Of a DNA stretch of 64,000 bases, positions 13,782 through 25,118 are shown one piece after another (positions within the stretch are counted from its first letter, which is position 1; each line of letters starts with the position of its first letter). The notes below the pieces were generated by a model. The model made no database searches and was not told the DNA's origin. It saw only the letters and a list, made by a program, of their open reading frames with translations. This stretch comes from Rotaria macrura (lineage: Eukaryota; Rotifera; Eurotatoria; Philodinida; Philodinidae), in NCBI GenBank assembly GCA_900239685.1, contig OENT01000370.1:62001-126000 (forward strand), written 5' to 3'. The translations under genes were made by a program, and so were the position numbers.

Positions 13782-13934
13782 GATAAATTGTGGAGTATTC
13801 TAGAAATATTGGACCTTTTAGTTCCAACAGAGGAAAATATAGGCAAATTAGGGCTTACCATGGAGGCATGAATGCAATAAAATCACAAAAGGTTGCTCTT
13901 CGAGTGAAGAAAAAAACCTATTTTTTCGAAATCT
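13782..13934 (+). pseudogene. Coding-like fragment, copy 2, with stop codons
   Basis: This is the plus-strand counterpart of 12758-12911. It begins with the same GATAAATTGTGGAGTATTC and reads DKLWSILEILDLLVPTEE, then breaks at TGA where copy 1 has TGG (Trp). At least two more stops follow. If the family was ever coding, this copy is dead. It is preceded by pyrimidine-rich repeats of TCCTCT/ATATCC type at 13565-13680. Confidence 0.4.
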
Positions 13935-14077
13935 TTCACCTTTTTTGCTCGTGTGTTGCCGGTCGCTAACATCCGAACTTTTGGTACACAATCGCTTTTT
14001 TTTTGATAAATACAATTTTGCTATACATATGGTAGAGTAACAAAACATCTACAGGAATAGAGTTTTTGCTACCTGTC

Positions 14078-14262
14078 TTCCTAGGTCGAATGATACGGCC
14101 CCGTATATGCACCGTATACGACACAGCAATACGGGCCTGTATTATCACAGTATACGGGCGTGCACAGACCTTAACTTCATTATGATAAGGCCATATTACT
14201 GCGTTCACTTATAAAATCGTATACGGAGCCGTATATGGACCGTATTGTACGACCTGGGTTGC
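14078..14262. mobile_element. Foldback (MITE-like) element rich in CGTATA/TACGG words
   Basis: The left arm CCTAGGTCGAATGATACGG (14079-14097) pairs with the right arm CCGTATTGTACGACCTGGG (14240-14258). Pairing continues inward through CCGTATAT-type words to CGTATACG on both sides. The arms are about 40 bp and the whole is about 185 bp, with further CCGTATAC/GTATACGG words in the loop. No open frame. Target duplication not clear: flanks are TCTT on the left and TTGC on the right. Confidence 0.6.
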
Positions 14263-14426
14263 GGCAGTCGATTGAAAAGGGTTAAGTATTTATGTTTTCT
14301 TCTATTTCTTTTTTATGTGAAAATTGTATCTATTTTTATTGAAATAAAGTTATGAAGACATGAAGGAAGCACAAACTAGTCCTTTTTGATGATCGAAAAC
14401 CAAAAACAAAATTTTCAAATTTTTGA

Positions 14427-14591
14427 CCCTTTACGGCCGGCTGTTGCCAAATGGCAACACGGCGTCATGAAGTATGCAATAACTTTTTTTCTCCAAAAAT
14501 TATATTTTTGTTATCCCTAAGAGACAGCAATAAAAAATATGTAGGAACAGATTTTTTTGCTTTTTGATTTCAAGGAGCCGGCCGGAAAGGG
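14427..14591. mobile_element. PiggyBac-type MITE B (TTAA target)
   Basis: The element starts CCCTTTACGGCCGGC after TTGA (14423-14426, one base from TTAA) and ends GCCGGCCGGAAAGGG before TTAA (14592-14595). It carries the palindrome TGTTGCCAAATGGCAACA at 14442-14459, the same motif as in element A, but only near its left end. At 165 bp it is a shortened relative of the 376-bp element. Shared termini and shared palindrome define one family. Confidence 0.75.
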
Positions 14592-16391
14592 TTAAATAGT
14601 ATACGCGACGTTTGTTTAAGAGTACATTTTTATTTCTCTCTGATCTTCTATCAATTGTATGGGACGTAAAATATATTTTGATTTTTTCGAATTAAAAAAT
14701 AAAAAATATGAAGTTGATACTATATATTCAGGAAGATTTAAAATTCTTCTATAGTACTATTTTAATTTTGCTTTCTCTAGGAGAACTTAAAATATTAATT
14801 TTTCCTAGGAAAATTTTAAATTGTTCTGGATTTTAATTTCTCCTGCGACATATATATATTATACATGTGTTTCCTTGAAAAGTCAGTTTCAACTAGAACT
14901 CTTGTTCATTTCTTGTCATATCTACCCTTCAATGTTTCTATTCTCTTTGAGGTCAACAAAACATATAATTGACCTTGAATACGATTCGTCTATTATACAC
15001 AATCGTAATACATGCCAGTAATATATTTGAAGCTGTTTTGTTTATTATCAGTATTGTATGAAACGATACACATTCTTAGTTTTTAATCATTTTAATTATC
15101 AAATGTCAAGTATTTCCACGATATTTAAAGAGTAAGAATGGCTTCCGATTTGTTATACCTACAGTGACAATTCAGTGGTTCATATATTCAACCACGTAGA
15201 AATCTCCTCAAACCATGAATGGAACGCGACTGCAAGCTAGTCTTATAGGCTATTGTCCACACTCTATTTCCCTATGTCAACTAATCATTTAGAATCTGCA
15301 TGTTTCTTTCTGTTTTTCTGGAAAAATATATTTATTCAGATTTTCTGCTCTTTTTGTTTTGTTTCATAGAGATTTTGATGCCCTTGAGAAAAAAAAACTC
15401 GTTTGTTTTGAAAAATCTATAAAGTAAATAGATCATACGATGACGGCTAGTGTGTATTACTGTTGACATCGAATAGATTTCATTCTATGATTGACATGTG
15501 ATAGTTTCTGAGAGAAATGCTGTCTATTAGAATTCAAGTAAAAATTGTACTTAGAAGAAATAATAGAAAACTTAATAGGGTTTATGTAAGAAAAACATCT
15601 GTTAAGCACTCGAAAATTTAATTATAAATACACACGAATTAAGTTACATGAATTCAATTTGTATTCTTCTAATTCCAATTCTTAATGTTTCTTTTGAAAT
15701 TAAATAGAAATGATCATGTTCCAAAGTTGTCAGATGTTACTCAAAAAATGACAAGACTCACAAAGTACAAAACGATACGTTTGCATGTTCTTGGGTAATC
15801 TATACCATTGATATTGATGAACAGAATCAATTATGTACTATTCGTAAAGCTCTATCGAATGAGTCTATACAACAACTTTTGATCTAAGACCTCATTTTTT
15901 TCTTTTAGAAAACCGAAATATACTTTTTTATTCTGCCGATGATTCATATGGAATGTCAAGATACATTTAAAGAAATGAAAGATCGAGGTACAAATACAAC
16001 CGGGATGTTTTATAAAGAATGTGAGCGCTAAAAGAGCATTGAGCGAATGTTTATCCGAAATTACAGACTACATTTTGATCTGATTGGATCATGTGACGAA
16101 TAGAGTAGAATATAACCATAATCAAAACGACACAAAATAATCATTTTCATACATGAATAAAGTAGATTTAAAAGTACAGATCAGTCAATGTAAAAACTAG
16201 TTCTTTTTATTTTTCATATGTTCTCTATACATTTTTGCCACTTTAATGTAGAATTTTAGCTTCGATTAATATTTCTCCGATGAACTTGAAGTTAATTTCA
16301 TATCTTTAATTAATTATTAGAATAATTTTCTTCTCTATTGAATTTACAATATTTGAACAAGTATTTTCATTTTACTCTCATTTAATGGTAG

Positions 16392-17061
16392 GTTATCATT
16401 TACCCTAAATTCTGGTACCCTGAATGTATCCCTAAATTCAATCCACATTTGTGGATCATGAAATCGAAAAAGTGAAAACTGGTAAACAAGTAGGGATTTT
16501 GATTTAGGGATTTTTTTCTAAAGTACAATATAGCACACACATTGTATCGCTAGTCATTGTCCTTTACTTACGGCACCCAATAATCTAAAATCCATATTTG
16601 GAACTTGCGAACAATGTTCCCATACATCTGGTGACCAGTTGCATACTTTTTGAAAGCATCTGATGACTAGTTCGATATTTGTCGAGGAGAACCGGCGAAT
16701 GGTTCCATACTTTTCCGAAGGATCTGATGCTTAGTAGCGGTTTTCTCGGAAGTATCTGATGCCCAGCTTCACGCTTTTCTCGGAAGATCTGGTGACTAGA
16801 TCCATAGTTTTCATAGACAACTGAATAATCGAACAGTTCCATTCCTTGAATGGGACTTCTCACAGTTCTGATGATAATACGTCTAATATTCGAAAAGGGC
16901 TCAATACGAAATTCATTAAAAAAAATCCCTAAATATAAAAATCCCTAAATCAAAATCCCTACTTTGTTACCAGTTTTCACTTTTTCTATTTCATTATCCA
17001 CAAACGTGGATTGAATTTAGGGATACATTCAGGGTACCAGAATTTAGGTTTAATGATAATC
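16392..17061. mobile_element. 670-bp element with about 130-bp terminal inverted repeats
   Basis: The left arm (16392-16517) and right arm (16918-17061) are reverse complements over roughly 130 bp with few mismatches. Shared words include CTAAATTCTGGTACCCTGAA, TTTAGGGAT and TGGTAAC/GTTACCA near the inner end. The repeated word AATCCCTAAAT tiles the inner arm. The core (16626-16850) is a 32-bp minisatellite. There is no transposase frame; the longest open frame in the core is a by-product of the minisatellite. Long inverted arms around a short tandem core are typical of non-autonomous foldback or MITE elements. Target duplication not resolved, because the outer TTATCATT is itself part of the arm. 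Confidence 0.78.
16626..16850. repeat. Degenerate minisatellite, 32-33-bp unit, about 7 copies
   Basis: The word TCTG(A/G)TG recurs at 16626, 16659, 16723, 16755 and 16788, spaced 33, 64 (two units), 32 and 33 bp. The unit reads roughly TCTGRTGMCTAGTTCCATRC followed by TTTTCTCGGAAGA. Outer copies at about 16691 and 16821 are more decayed. It fills the core of the surrounding inverted-repeat element. Confidence 0.7.
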
Positions 17062-17627
17062 ATTCCATCTAATTCAATTATTTTAAAGAAGAAAAATAAT
17101 ATACGTTATTTCCTCTGATTTTCAAATCTATTGTGTGTTAAGATTTAAAACAACGAAAAGAGCTTTAATTTCAATTGAATTACAAAGAACGGAAATAATT
17201 TTAAACCGATGTCAGCATGATTTTTAAGTAATATCTATCAGAACTAAACATCCTTTCTATTTATGCAGTTATATTAGTGTAGACGAGAATTCGAAGTGAT
17301 ATCTATGTACAATGTGAATAGTCGCTCAACCAGAATGATGACTAGTTTATATTACGTCAATGTTTAATTCTACAGTTGATTCTTGACTTCCGAGCTCGAA
17401 TGAAAATTCCTTTCTACGTCATACGAAAATCAAACATCGTCAACCTTTTCATTTATTGAATATTCTGTGACAATCATTGGGTAGTACGCTCATTATGATG
17501 AAAGACTACGTTTGAAATAATTAGTGATAGAAATTTGCAATCTTATTCATGCCTCCTTGTAGGAATCACATTCAGAGAAAACATGAAATTAATTCTGTTA
17601 TAAATGCTCTACAGTAAATCATGACTA

Positions 17628-17724
17628 TGGCCTTGTTTACACTAGAAAAATAATGCGGCAGTGTAGACGCACATACATTTAATTCGAAATTAATGCAGTT
17701 ATTTTTCTAGTGTAGACAAGGCCT
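17628..17724. mobile_element. 97-bp MITE, TA-flanked
   Basis: GGCCTTGTTTACACTAGAAA (from 17629) returns as the reverse complement TTTCTAGTGTAGACAAGGCC (to 17723), with the pairing extending inward over AAATAA. TA dinucleotides directly flank the pair, as in Tc1/mariner-type insertions. A third, internal copy of the word CAGTGTAGAC lies at about 17659. No coding capacity. The 2-bp target site is too short to be strong evidence by itself. Confidence 0.65.
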
Positions 17725-18074
17725 TATTCGAAGTTTTCTTTTTTAATCGTTGTCTGTGTAAAACTATCGCCATCTAGAGAAGAATATATAGAAACATTTG
17801 CAAAGAACCATATACTTACGATATCTATTGATTACAGGAGCTGTTGTATGAAACTCTTATATTGGCTAAAGCATTATTTCATCATGGTCTTCCTGTTTTA
17901 CTAGTTTTTTGACTCTTAAGTAAGATTCAGATGTATAATAAGTTGTTTCATGACTCTTATTCGTGATGTTTCGAGAATATTTAAGATTTTTCTAGAATAA
18001 TTTATGATTCGAGTATAAAATATCTTGCTTTTTTTCCTTGAAAGATTATTCTTATTATACAAATAATTGAACTG

Positions 18075-19971
18075 ATGGCTGATAATTCCAAACAAAGTTT
18101 TCTCAATAGTCTTTTTCAGTGGACAATTAAGAGCACTGCTTCAGAAGCAGCAGCAGCAGCAGCAGCAGCTACTACGACTACCGATGTTGAACCTATGAAT
18201 GAAGACGTACGTATTTGTCTAATTCAGAAAATATTGATGTATAATAATTCGTTTTAATTATATTCTAGAAAAAACATTGGCTGAATGATGCTTTAGAAAA
18301 TTTAACAGTTAATCCAGTCGAACGACTCAAACTATGCATCAGTAAAATAAAAGATAATGAAATAAGTGATGAACAGAAAAAACAATTTCTCGATGAACTA
18401 TGTCATTGGTCAGAAGAACTTGATTTAGCAAAAGATTTTTTTACCATCGGTGGCCTCGAGATTTTATCGCCATTATTGGATCATAGTAATGATGATATGC
18501 GTATCCAAACATGTTCAATAATAGCTACTCTTGTTCAAAATAATGAGCATTGTCAAAGAATTATTGTTCAATCTGGTTTACAACAAAAGCTATTGCAAAT
18601 TGTTAGTACATCAAATAATCCAGATCTAAAAACCAAAGCTGTTACAGCAATATCAGGTTAGTCGGTGTTTTGCCCTGCATACTTGCTTTGTAGAGTCTAT
18701 CCATTAAGGTAGTTAATGATAAGACGAAGCATATGAATGATTGAAAAATTTCGATAAAAATATCGATTTCTTCTTTCGTTCATGCGATGTTCAGAGAAAA
18801 GATTATCAACATTTTTACATAGGTCTAGAAATGAATGAAGCATAATTGAATTACTTAAAGATTATCTTATGTACATGCTAGGGTGTTTTCTTCAGCAATA
18901 TGACGAGAGCAAACATGTATTTAACATATGTACAATTGTGAAATTATTCCGATTTAGAAAATATGTAGAATTCGTCGAATATTTACTCAATTCTAGTCGG
19001 TTGTAGATAGTTATGAAAGAAATATTCGAGCTTGATTTCTTTTTCTATGACAATAGTCGCTTTGGACCAAAGTGAGCAAAATTACACGACTTGAGACAAT
19101 CAACCCACCCATTTGTAGAAATATCGTGTGCTATCGTAAAATTCTGTTGTATGAAAATATCCGTATTGAAGCTAGACTTTATTTTACTTTAGTATAACTC
19201 ATCTAGATTTTTGAAGAAAAAATTTGAATATTAATTTTAAATCGATTGATTACAACTTATCAGTCTTTTCGCTGATAGAATATCTCGTTCATCCTTTTTT
19301 GTATATGAACTCAATAAGATAATACTTATCAATGATTTTGTCTAATTTTCTTTTTAGCTTTAATTCGAGGTTACACACTTGGTCAACTTCAATTACAAAA
19401 ATATCAAGGTGCAAAAGTTTTAATTCAAGCTATGTCATCACCCATTCCGCGTTTACAAAACAAGTTATGCTTTCTTATTAATACTATTTGTTCAACAAGC
19501 GCACATATGAAAAGTAATACTTTCCTTCTTATCATTTTAATTCATCCAGAGTTCTTCTTCTTTCATTTCTAGAACTATTCTATGAGAACGGTGCATTAGC
19601 AGAATTGATACGTCTATTTAATAATGAAGCATGTCTTGATCATCAACATACACTGGAATCTATTTTAACAATATCGAGTGCAAAACCGAATTCAATGATT
19701 CTACTGACCGAGAGTAATCCAACATTGGTTGAAGAATTTCAACAAAAACTTAACGAACGACGTCAACAAATTCAATGTTCAGAAGATCAACTGGTTAGTT
19801 TTTAATTAATCAATATTATTCGTATTCAGTTTACACGTGTCTTTTGCTTTCGTCTAGGATGAAATTAATTTGATCAATCAGATACGAACTCTACTTATGC
19901 CAAAATCTCCAGAAACTGATACAGTACCCGACGTAAAACCGGATCAACAAATCGTCGCAACAACATCATAA
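18075..19971 (+). CDS. HSPBP1: Hsp70-binding protein 1 / Fes1-type nucleotide exchange factor
   Basis: Armadillo-repeat cochaperone that binds the Hsp70 ATPase domain in the cytosol and promotes nucleotide release. Five exons keep frame: 18075-18206, 18269-18656, 19358-19513, 19573-19793, 19858-19971, giving 336 aa (human about 360). The N-terminus is QSFLNSLFQWTIKS-like, as in Fes1/HSPBP1, followed by an eight-residue polyalanine tract coded by a CAG-type run (from 18148) and four threonines. The body has the family pattern: a helix with LDELCHWSEELDLAKDF, then ARM-like repeats such as IQTCSIIATLVQNNEHCQ and KTKAVTAISALIRGY, and NKLCFLINTICSTSAHMKK. The C-terminus is short and variable. Intron 2 is 701 bp, the others 59-64 bp. 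It is the first gene after the repeat-rich block. Assignment is by motif order; no complete alignment was done. Confidence 0.9.
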
Positions 19972-22900
19972 TATTCGTTTTTCTAATTATGTTGATTTAT
20001 CTAAATTCTAAAAAAAAAAACTACGAGTCTTCACACCGAATTCATCGTCTGTTATTAGCCTAGGAAAATGTTCAAGCACAACTATACAGAGCATCTCTTT
20101 TCAAGTATGATTTTTGCTTATGCATCGCTCAGTCAAATACGATACTCTTTAATATTCAAACACAGCCCATGGATGTTCTAGAAATTCATCGGATGTCAAG
20201 TGCATGTTCGATGAAAACAAATAATCAAAACAAGAGACTCTTCGATCAGTTCACAATATACGATATGTGAATACTCTTTAAATGAAAAGAAAGTTTTCTC
20301 CTTTGAATTGAAGATGCTCTAGATAATTAAAGTTTGCAAATATTTATTCTTACTTTAACATAATTTCCTTAGCAAATCATTCTTGTGTACATTGTTACAA
20401 TTAAATTTTTATGTTACATTATGAAATAATTGAAATGAAGAATCTGCAATCACATTGATAAACATGGAGTATTTCCAAACGAAAAAAAAAACCAAAATGT
20501 CAAAATACGAGTTATATTCAGAAATCAAACTTGAAAGTTGTCATACTATTCTAAATACAAAATGAAATATCTATGTATTGAACTAGAACATATTATTAGT
20601 AAATCATGCTCAAAGAAATTATAACAACTACAATCGAAAGAAAAACGAGCATTTTAATCTAAATGTCATTCAAATTATCTCTTTCATCCAATAACGAAAT
20701 ATAGCAGAATTGATCTATGATTGTTTAATTGTACTAGACATGTTAATGTGTATGATCGTATGTAAAGCACCAATACAACCGACCGAGTATGATAATATAA
20801 TAGAAAAGTCGACTCGAATCATTTCCTACGATGATTTATAATTATATTTTTCTGGCTGAATACATTTTTAGAGTTAAATCATCCGTCAAATATAGTCATT
20901 TATTTTTGTTGACACTTTAAAATGATTCATTGTCAATTGTTTTAATCAAGTAATTATATTCAAATATGTAGTGATCGTTTTACAGCTAAGTTTTTCATGA
21001 CATGATAAATAATTGAATACATATTATATACAGTACATTTAATGAAATACACATTTTGATTCTTGTTCTTAATATATGCCCACTTGTAAAATGTTATTTC
21101 TATTCTAAAAAGTAATTTTATTTTCATCTCATACTGTCATTTTTGAAGATCAAATTTAAATCGATGAAGTATGAAATCAATACTGTCATTATATTGATTT
21201 TTTCTCGTACAGATAGAACTATTCAATTTTTATCTTTGTTGATTATGTTGCACTTTAGATTTTATTGTAGAATGAAAGTTTATTTACAATGTAAACACCA
21301 TTATCGGACGCCATTGTTTTCTGAGCCCAGTAAAAAATGTTCGGGCTCAAAACAAATTGTTTTTCCTGTTTTAGAGCTCGTAATAAGAAATGAGAACAAC
21401 AATTGATAGTTTTGAGCCCACTAAAGTTTATTTATTATAAAAAATAAAAATAACATAATTAAAAAATGAAACGGCTTAATATGGATTGTTTACAATAACT
21501 TAGATTTGAAAATCACACCTAGAAAATGTCCGATATTGTGAACATCGATACGTGATCTTCTTACCAACTTTGAGATTTTACAGACACCTTATTTCGTGTG
21601 AGATAAACTCGTGAATCATTATCATTGACAGATGTTTCAACGAATTTCCGCATTCGTTTCGTCATAATTAAATTATTCGAATTTTTTTTATAATCGACAA
21701 TCGAGGTTTCTATCTTGAAAATACATTGTTATACTCCGCGCGACATCAGCGCTCTTTCTCATAATCCAGACTCAAAACACCAGTCACTCTCGAATTCATT
21801 TTATACTCCGATCTCAAAAGAGACAAAAGACTGATTTGAGTGCGAACATCTTTAATTGAGCTCAAAAAATATTTTATACATCATTATCTTCTAAATATTG
21901 AAATGCAATTATGTACAGATGATAATTAATCATGATGATATTGAATTCAAAAAAATCTGAGTAGAAATAAACCGCTTGGATAAAAAATGTTTTCCTTCAT
22001 AGTACAGTTAAACTTCTTTACAGATTTCACCTATATAAATCTAGGAAGATCCATTAACAATCTCGTACGTCAATAATGTACACTGATTTGGGAGGAAGTT
22101 TGAAACATTAGAGTGAAAATATGAATTTCGTGCAGAGTGTAGTGAATGTTCTACTTAGTGATGGTCATAAACAGTTTATTAATACTTGTTCTTTTCCAAC
22201 GTCACTCTTTTCCACATTAGAAATTGTGAGACAAGTGAATTTACAATGACTGCACATGTATTAATAGTATTCAGAAAGACTAGATCAAGACGGAAAACAT
22301 ATCTACATACAAACGAGTAGAATACTGATTTAGTAAAGTCCTTATTCGTCATTTTGAAATACAAGAAGAAAAACATCAATAAATGTATATAGTAAACGTG
22401 TTTTTAAATTGAAAGATTGAACATTTTTTTTTTCATTTCTCGTGTAAGCTTTAATCAAGATATTTGTAAATAGATTTTTTTTTGCTTTCTAGCCATTCAA
22501 TTCTACTTTAGTTGGAGTAACTTGTTCTGAATTTAGTTTATCAGTGTAAAAATGAAAATTTCTCTATAGCAATCTTCTTATGAAGAATACACTGAAGATT
22601 GCTTGATAATGACCTATCAGGTTCTTATTAAAATCGCTGATGAATGTCTCGTGATAATATGTGAATTGTTTCTTTATTACATTGCTGAAAGATCAAATGA
22701 AAGGATGAGTGAAAGATTGCTTCTCAAAATAGATTGCACGAAGTCATCTTTCTGTGATTAGCAATAACAGTAACTACATGTATTACATGTTAATCGTTCG
22801 GAAAATTATGGTAGAAGTTTATTTTTAAGAACATGGAACTTAACTACATATGTTTCATTTTTGTTTTCCTATGCTTCTTCCTTACATCTAATGATGTTGT

Positions 22901-25118
22901 AAACTTTTAAAAATATATAGAATTCCATGAAGTAATATCATTATGTATACTTTTATTTGTTGCCATTTGAAAAACGAACTACAATGATCATGTTATCAGA
23001 GGATAGTTTTCTTTTCTATTTTAGATCATTTCATATATTTCATAACATGTATGTCTAAAGATTAACTTAGCTTCATGTGTTACATAAATCATCATAATGA
23101 GTTGATGATTTTCAATATGATTCGTACTATGTAATCGATTTAACGAATAATTTCAAATATTATATCTGACCGATACACGAGTTCAGTATGTGTTAAACTA
23201 ATGAATGACTGATGTCTGTGTTCAATTTTCATTCGTGTACATTAGCTCACATATGAATGAGTCAGCCATCTAAAAAACACATACATTGATACTTAACATA
23301 GTAGAAAAAGATTAATTCAATTTCTATTCTTACGAATGAGACAGACTATTCGATTCATCGCATGCCACTAGAAAAAATAATTTACGGTCGACAAGATCTG
23401 TATGATATATTGAATTTATTTCTCATGAATTGAGAGAGTAAATGTGAATGTCTTAGCTATCGTATTCGACAGATCTGCTGTTTTTATGCTAGACAAATAC
23501 ATATGTTCTCAACTCTATTCCGATGTTATTATTTTTAAGTTTTTGTTTTTTTTTGAAGAAGTGACAATACAAAATAAATAAAATTACTTCATACCAACAT
23601 CTATCTATCTGTCTCTCTATTTTTCAATGGTATAAGAAAGTAAGAAGAACCATAGAAAATGTTAAACATGTCAGAATGATTTTTCTCGTCTATCAGTCTT
23701 GTATTCTATTTATCTGTGTTAAATGTTAATGATGAAAATCTTAATCTCTCGAGATTCCTTTTTTTTTACATGACATTGCTTATCTATTCTGGATGTTCTT
23801 TTACCATAGTTCATGTAATATGTCAAGGTGAAAAGTTTTGATGATCTTATCTATCAACTAGTATGATTCTATATGAAATCGAGAGAGCGAAATATAATTG
23901 AAATAATTTCATTACGATAAATATACATTTCGTTAGGTGACATATTGTCAAAAGAGTGAACTCCCATGATAGAAAAGAAATAATCGACAAACAATTTGAA
24001 TAATATTCTATTTATTTTATCCAATATTAGTTATGATGACACTGACTCATTAAATCACTGACACTTGCTTATCTAACCCTTTCCTTCTCTTTCATCGTGC
24101 TGAGAAGAAAAAAGATCTTATGTAACATATTAGACATTCTGTATTTTTTTTTTCCATACGAAAGATTATTTTTCTTCGATTCGATATAATGGCATTTCAT
24201 TAACAAACAAAACAATAACAGCACATCAGATAAATATCGTAAGATCTTTTTTTGGTTCTCTGTTAAAACGAAACGATACTTGTAAATTCTTGCAATACAA
24301 ATATAATCGATTTTATATGTCCTACTGCTGTTTCTTTTCTCGACACAAAACTATATGTCACACGTATATTTAAATAATTATCAAATGAACAGTAATGGAA
24401 ATAAATCAGTTTCTTTAGGAACGATAGATTTCAATCGATTTGATTTCATATATTTAGAAAAACGATATGACAAGTGTTATGAGAAGAATGTCATTTTCTT
24501 TTATTTGATCGAAGAATCAGTTTGATTGTTATTTGACAAAAACAAAATGTCAAGTGAGATGACAGTGATTACGTCACAATAGAAACGTCTATGCGTGCGA
24601 TAAGAGAGAATGAAGCGATTAGTAATGGTGCAGGCTGTAAATACTATGTATATCTATTTACTTTTGACTTATGACAAACGGCCATGCAACAACTTTCATA
24701 TATTATCCAGTCTCGTTCGAAAGAATAGAAAAAAAAAGAGAGACGAAGGGTAAGAGATACAATAATAGTATTACTTTATAATTCTGTATTGCGTGTCAAG
24801 TAAACTTCGATGACATATATTACTTTAATAGGAGAGCTTTCAGAAGAGATTTAAATAAAATCGAAGCATGAACTGATCGATTCATTTCATTTAAATTGAA
24901 TTATATGGTTGGTATATTCAGAAGAGTAATGTTAAAGATGATGTAAAAAGTGATCTCATAGTAGAGAAAACGATTGTTCTGTTTAGTATCAATATAATTA
25001 TTAGTATTATTTATCATTTCATTATTCATCGTCATTTTTTCGTTTATTTTAGTTAGCCCAATAAACAATCGTGTAATTTCATCTGTATAATTGTTTTCGT
25101 TTTTCAATAATCAATATA
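19972..25118. other. Intergenic region between HSPBP1 and the hexosaminidase D-like gene
   Basis: No recognisable gene in about 5.1 kb. ATTAAA at about 20326 is a candidate poly(A) signal for the upstream gene. One inverted-repeat element lies at 21317-21870. The last 600 bp before the next start include TTACGTCA at 24569-24576, a half-CRE-like word, and purine-rich sequence at 24720-24760; either could belong to a promoter, but neither is decisive. Confidence 0.55.
21317..21870. mobile_element. MITE with TGAGCCC/GGGCTCA subterminal repeats
   Basis: The left end has TGAGCCCAGTAAAAAATGTT followed by CGGGCTCA (21322-21349). The right end has the reverse complement of a diverged version, TTTGAGTGCGAACATC then TTTAATTGAGCTCA (21835-21863). 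Each end is itself a small hairpin (TGAGCCC facing GGGCTCA), and a further TTGAGCCCACTAAAG lies at 21412-21427. The unit is about 550 bp and the arms about 35 bp. A small open frame crossing the left end is not conserved in the right end and is not supported as a gene. Confidence 0.6.

Larger units (their letters stand above)
11735..14850. repeat. 3.1-kb composite repeat bounded by inverted repeats
   Basis: Sequence at 11735-11822 recurs as its reverse complement at 14725-14850. The clearest shared block is AGAATTTTAAATC-TCCTGAATA followed by AGTATCA, at about 11791-11832 on the left and mirrored around 14725-14755 on the right. Both ends consist of loosely iterated units of the type CCTAGGAGAATTTTAAAT. 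Between them lie two piggyBac-type miniature elements, a foldback element, an inverted duplication of a coding-like segment and a single ambiguous base at 12936. The simplest reading is a degenerate large element that was later hit by other insertions; it could also be two independent insertions of the same repeat in opposite orientation. No transposase was recognised. Confidence 0.5.

Noticed and set aside
16585..16863. 92-codon minus-strand open frame
   Set aside because: It is a by-product of the 32-bp minisatellite: the peptide itself is a decayed repeat following the DNA period.
21143..21406. 87-codon open frame
   Set aside because: It runs into the left end of an inverted-repeat element, and its residues there simply translate the TGAGCCC repeats.
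24074..24090. TAACCCTTTCC as another piggyBac-type end
   Set aside because: Only the first bases match; the GCCGG and GTTGCC parts and the opposite end are missing.
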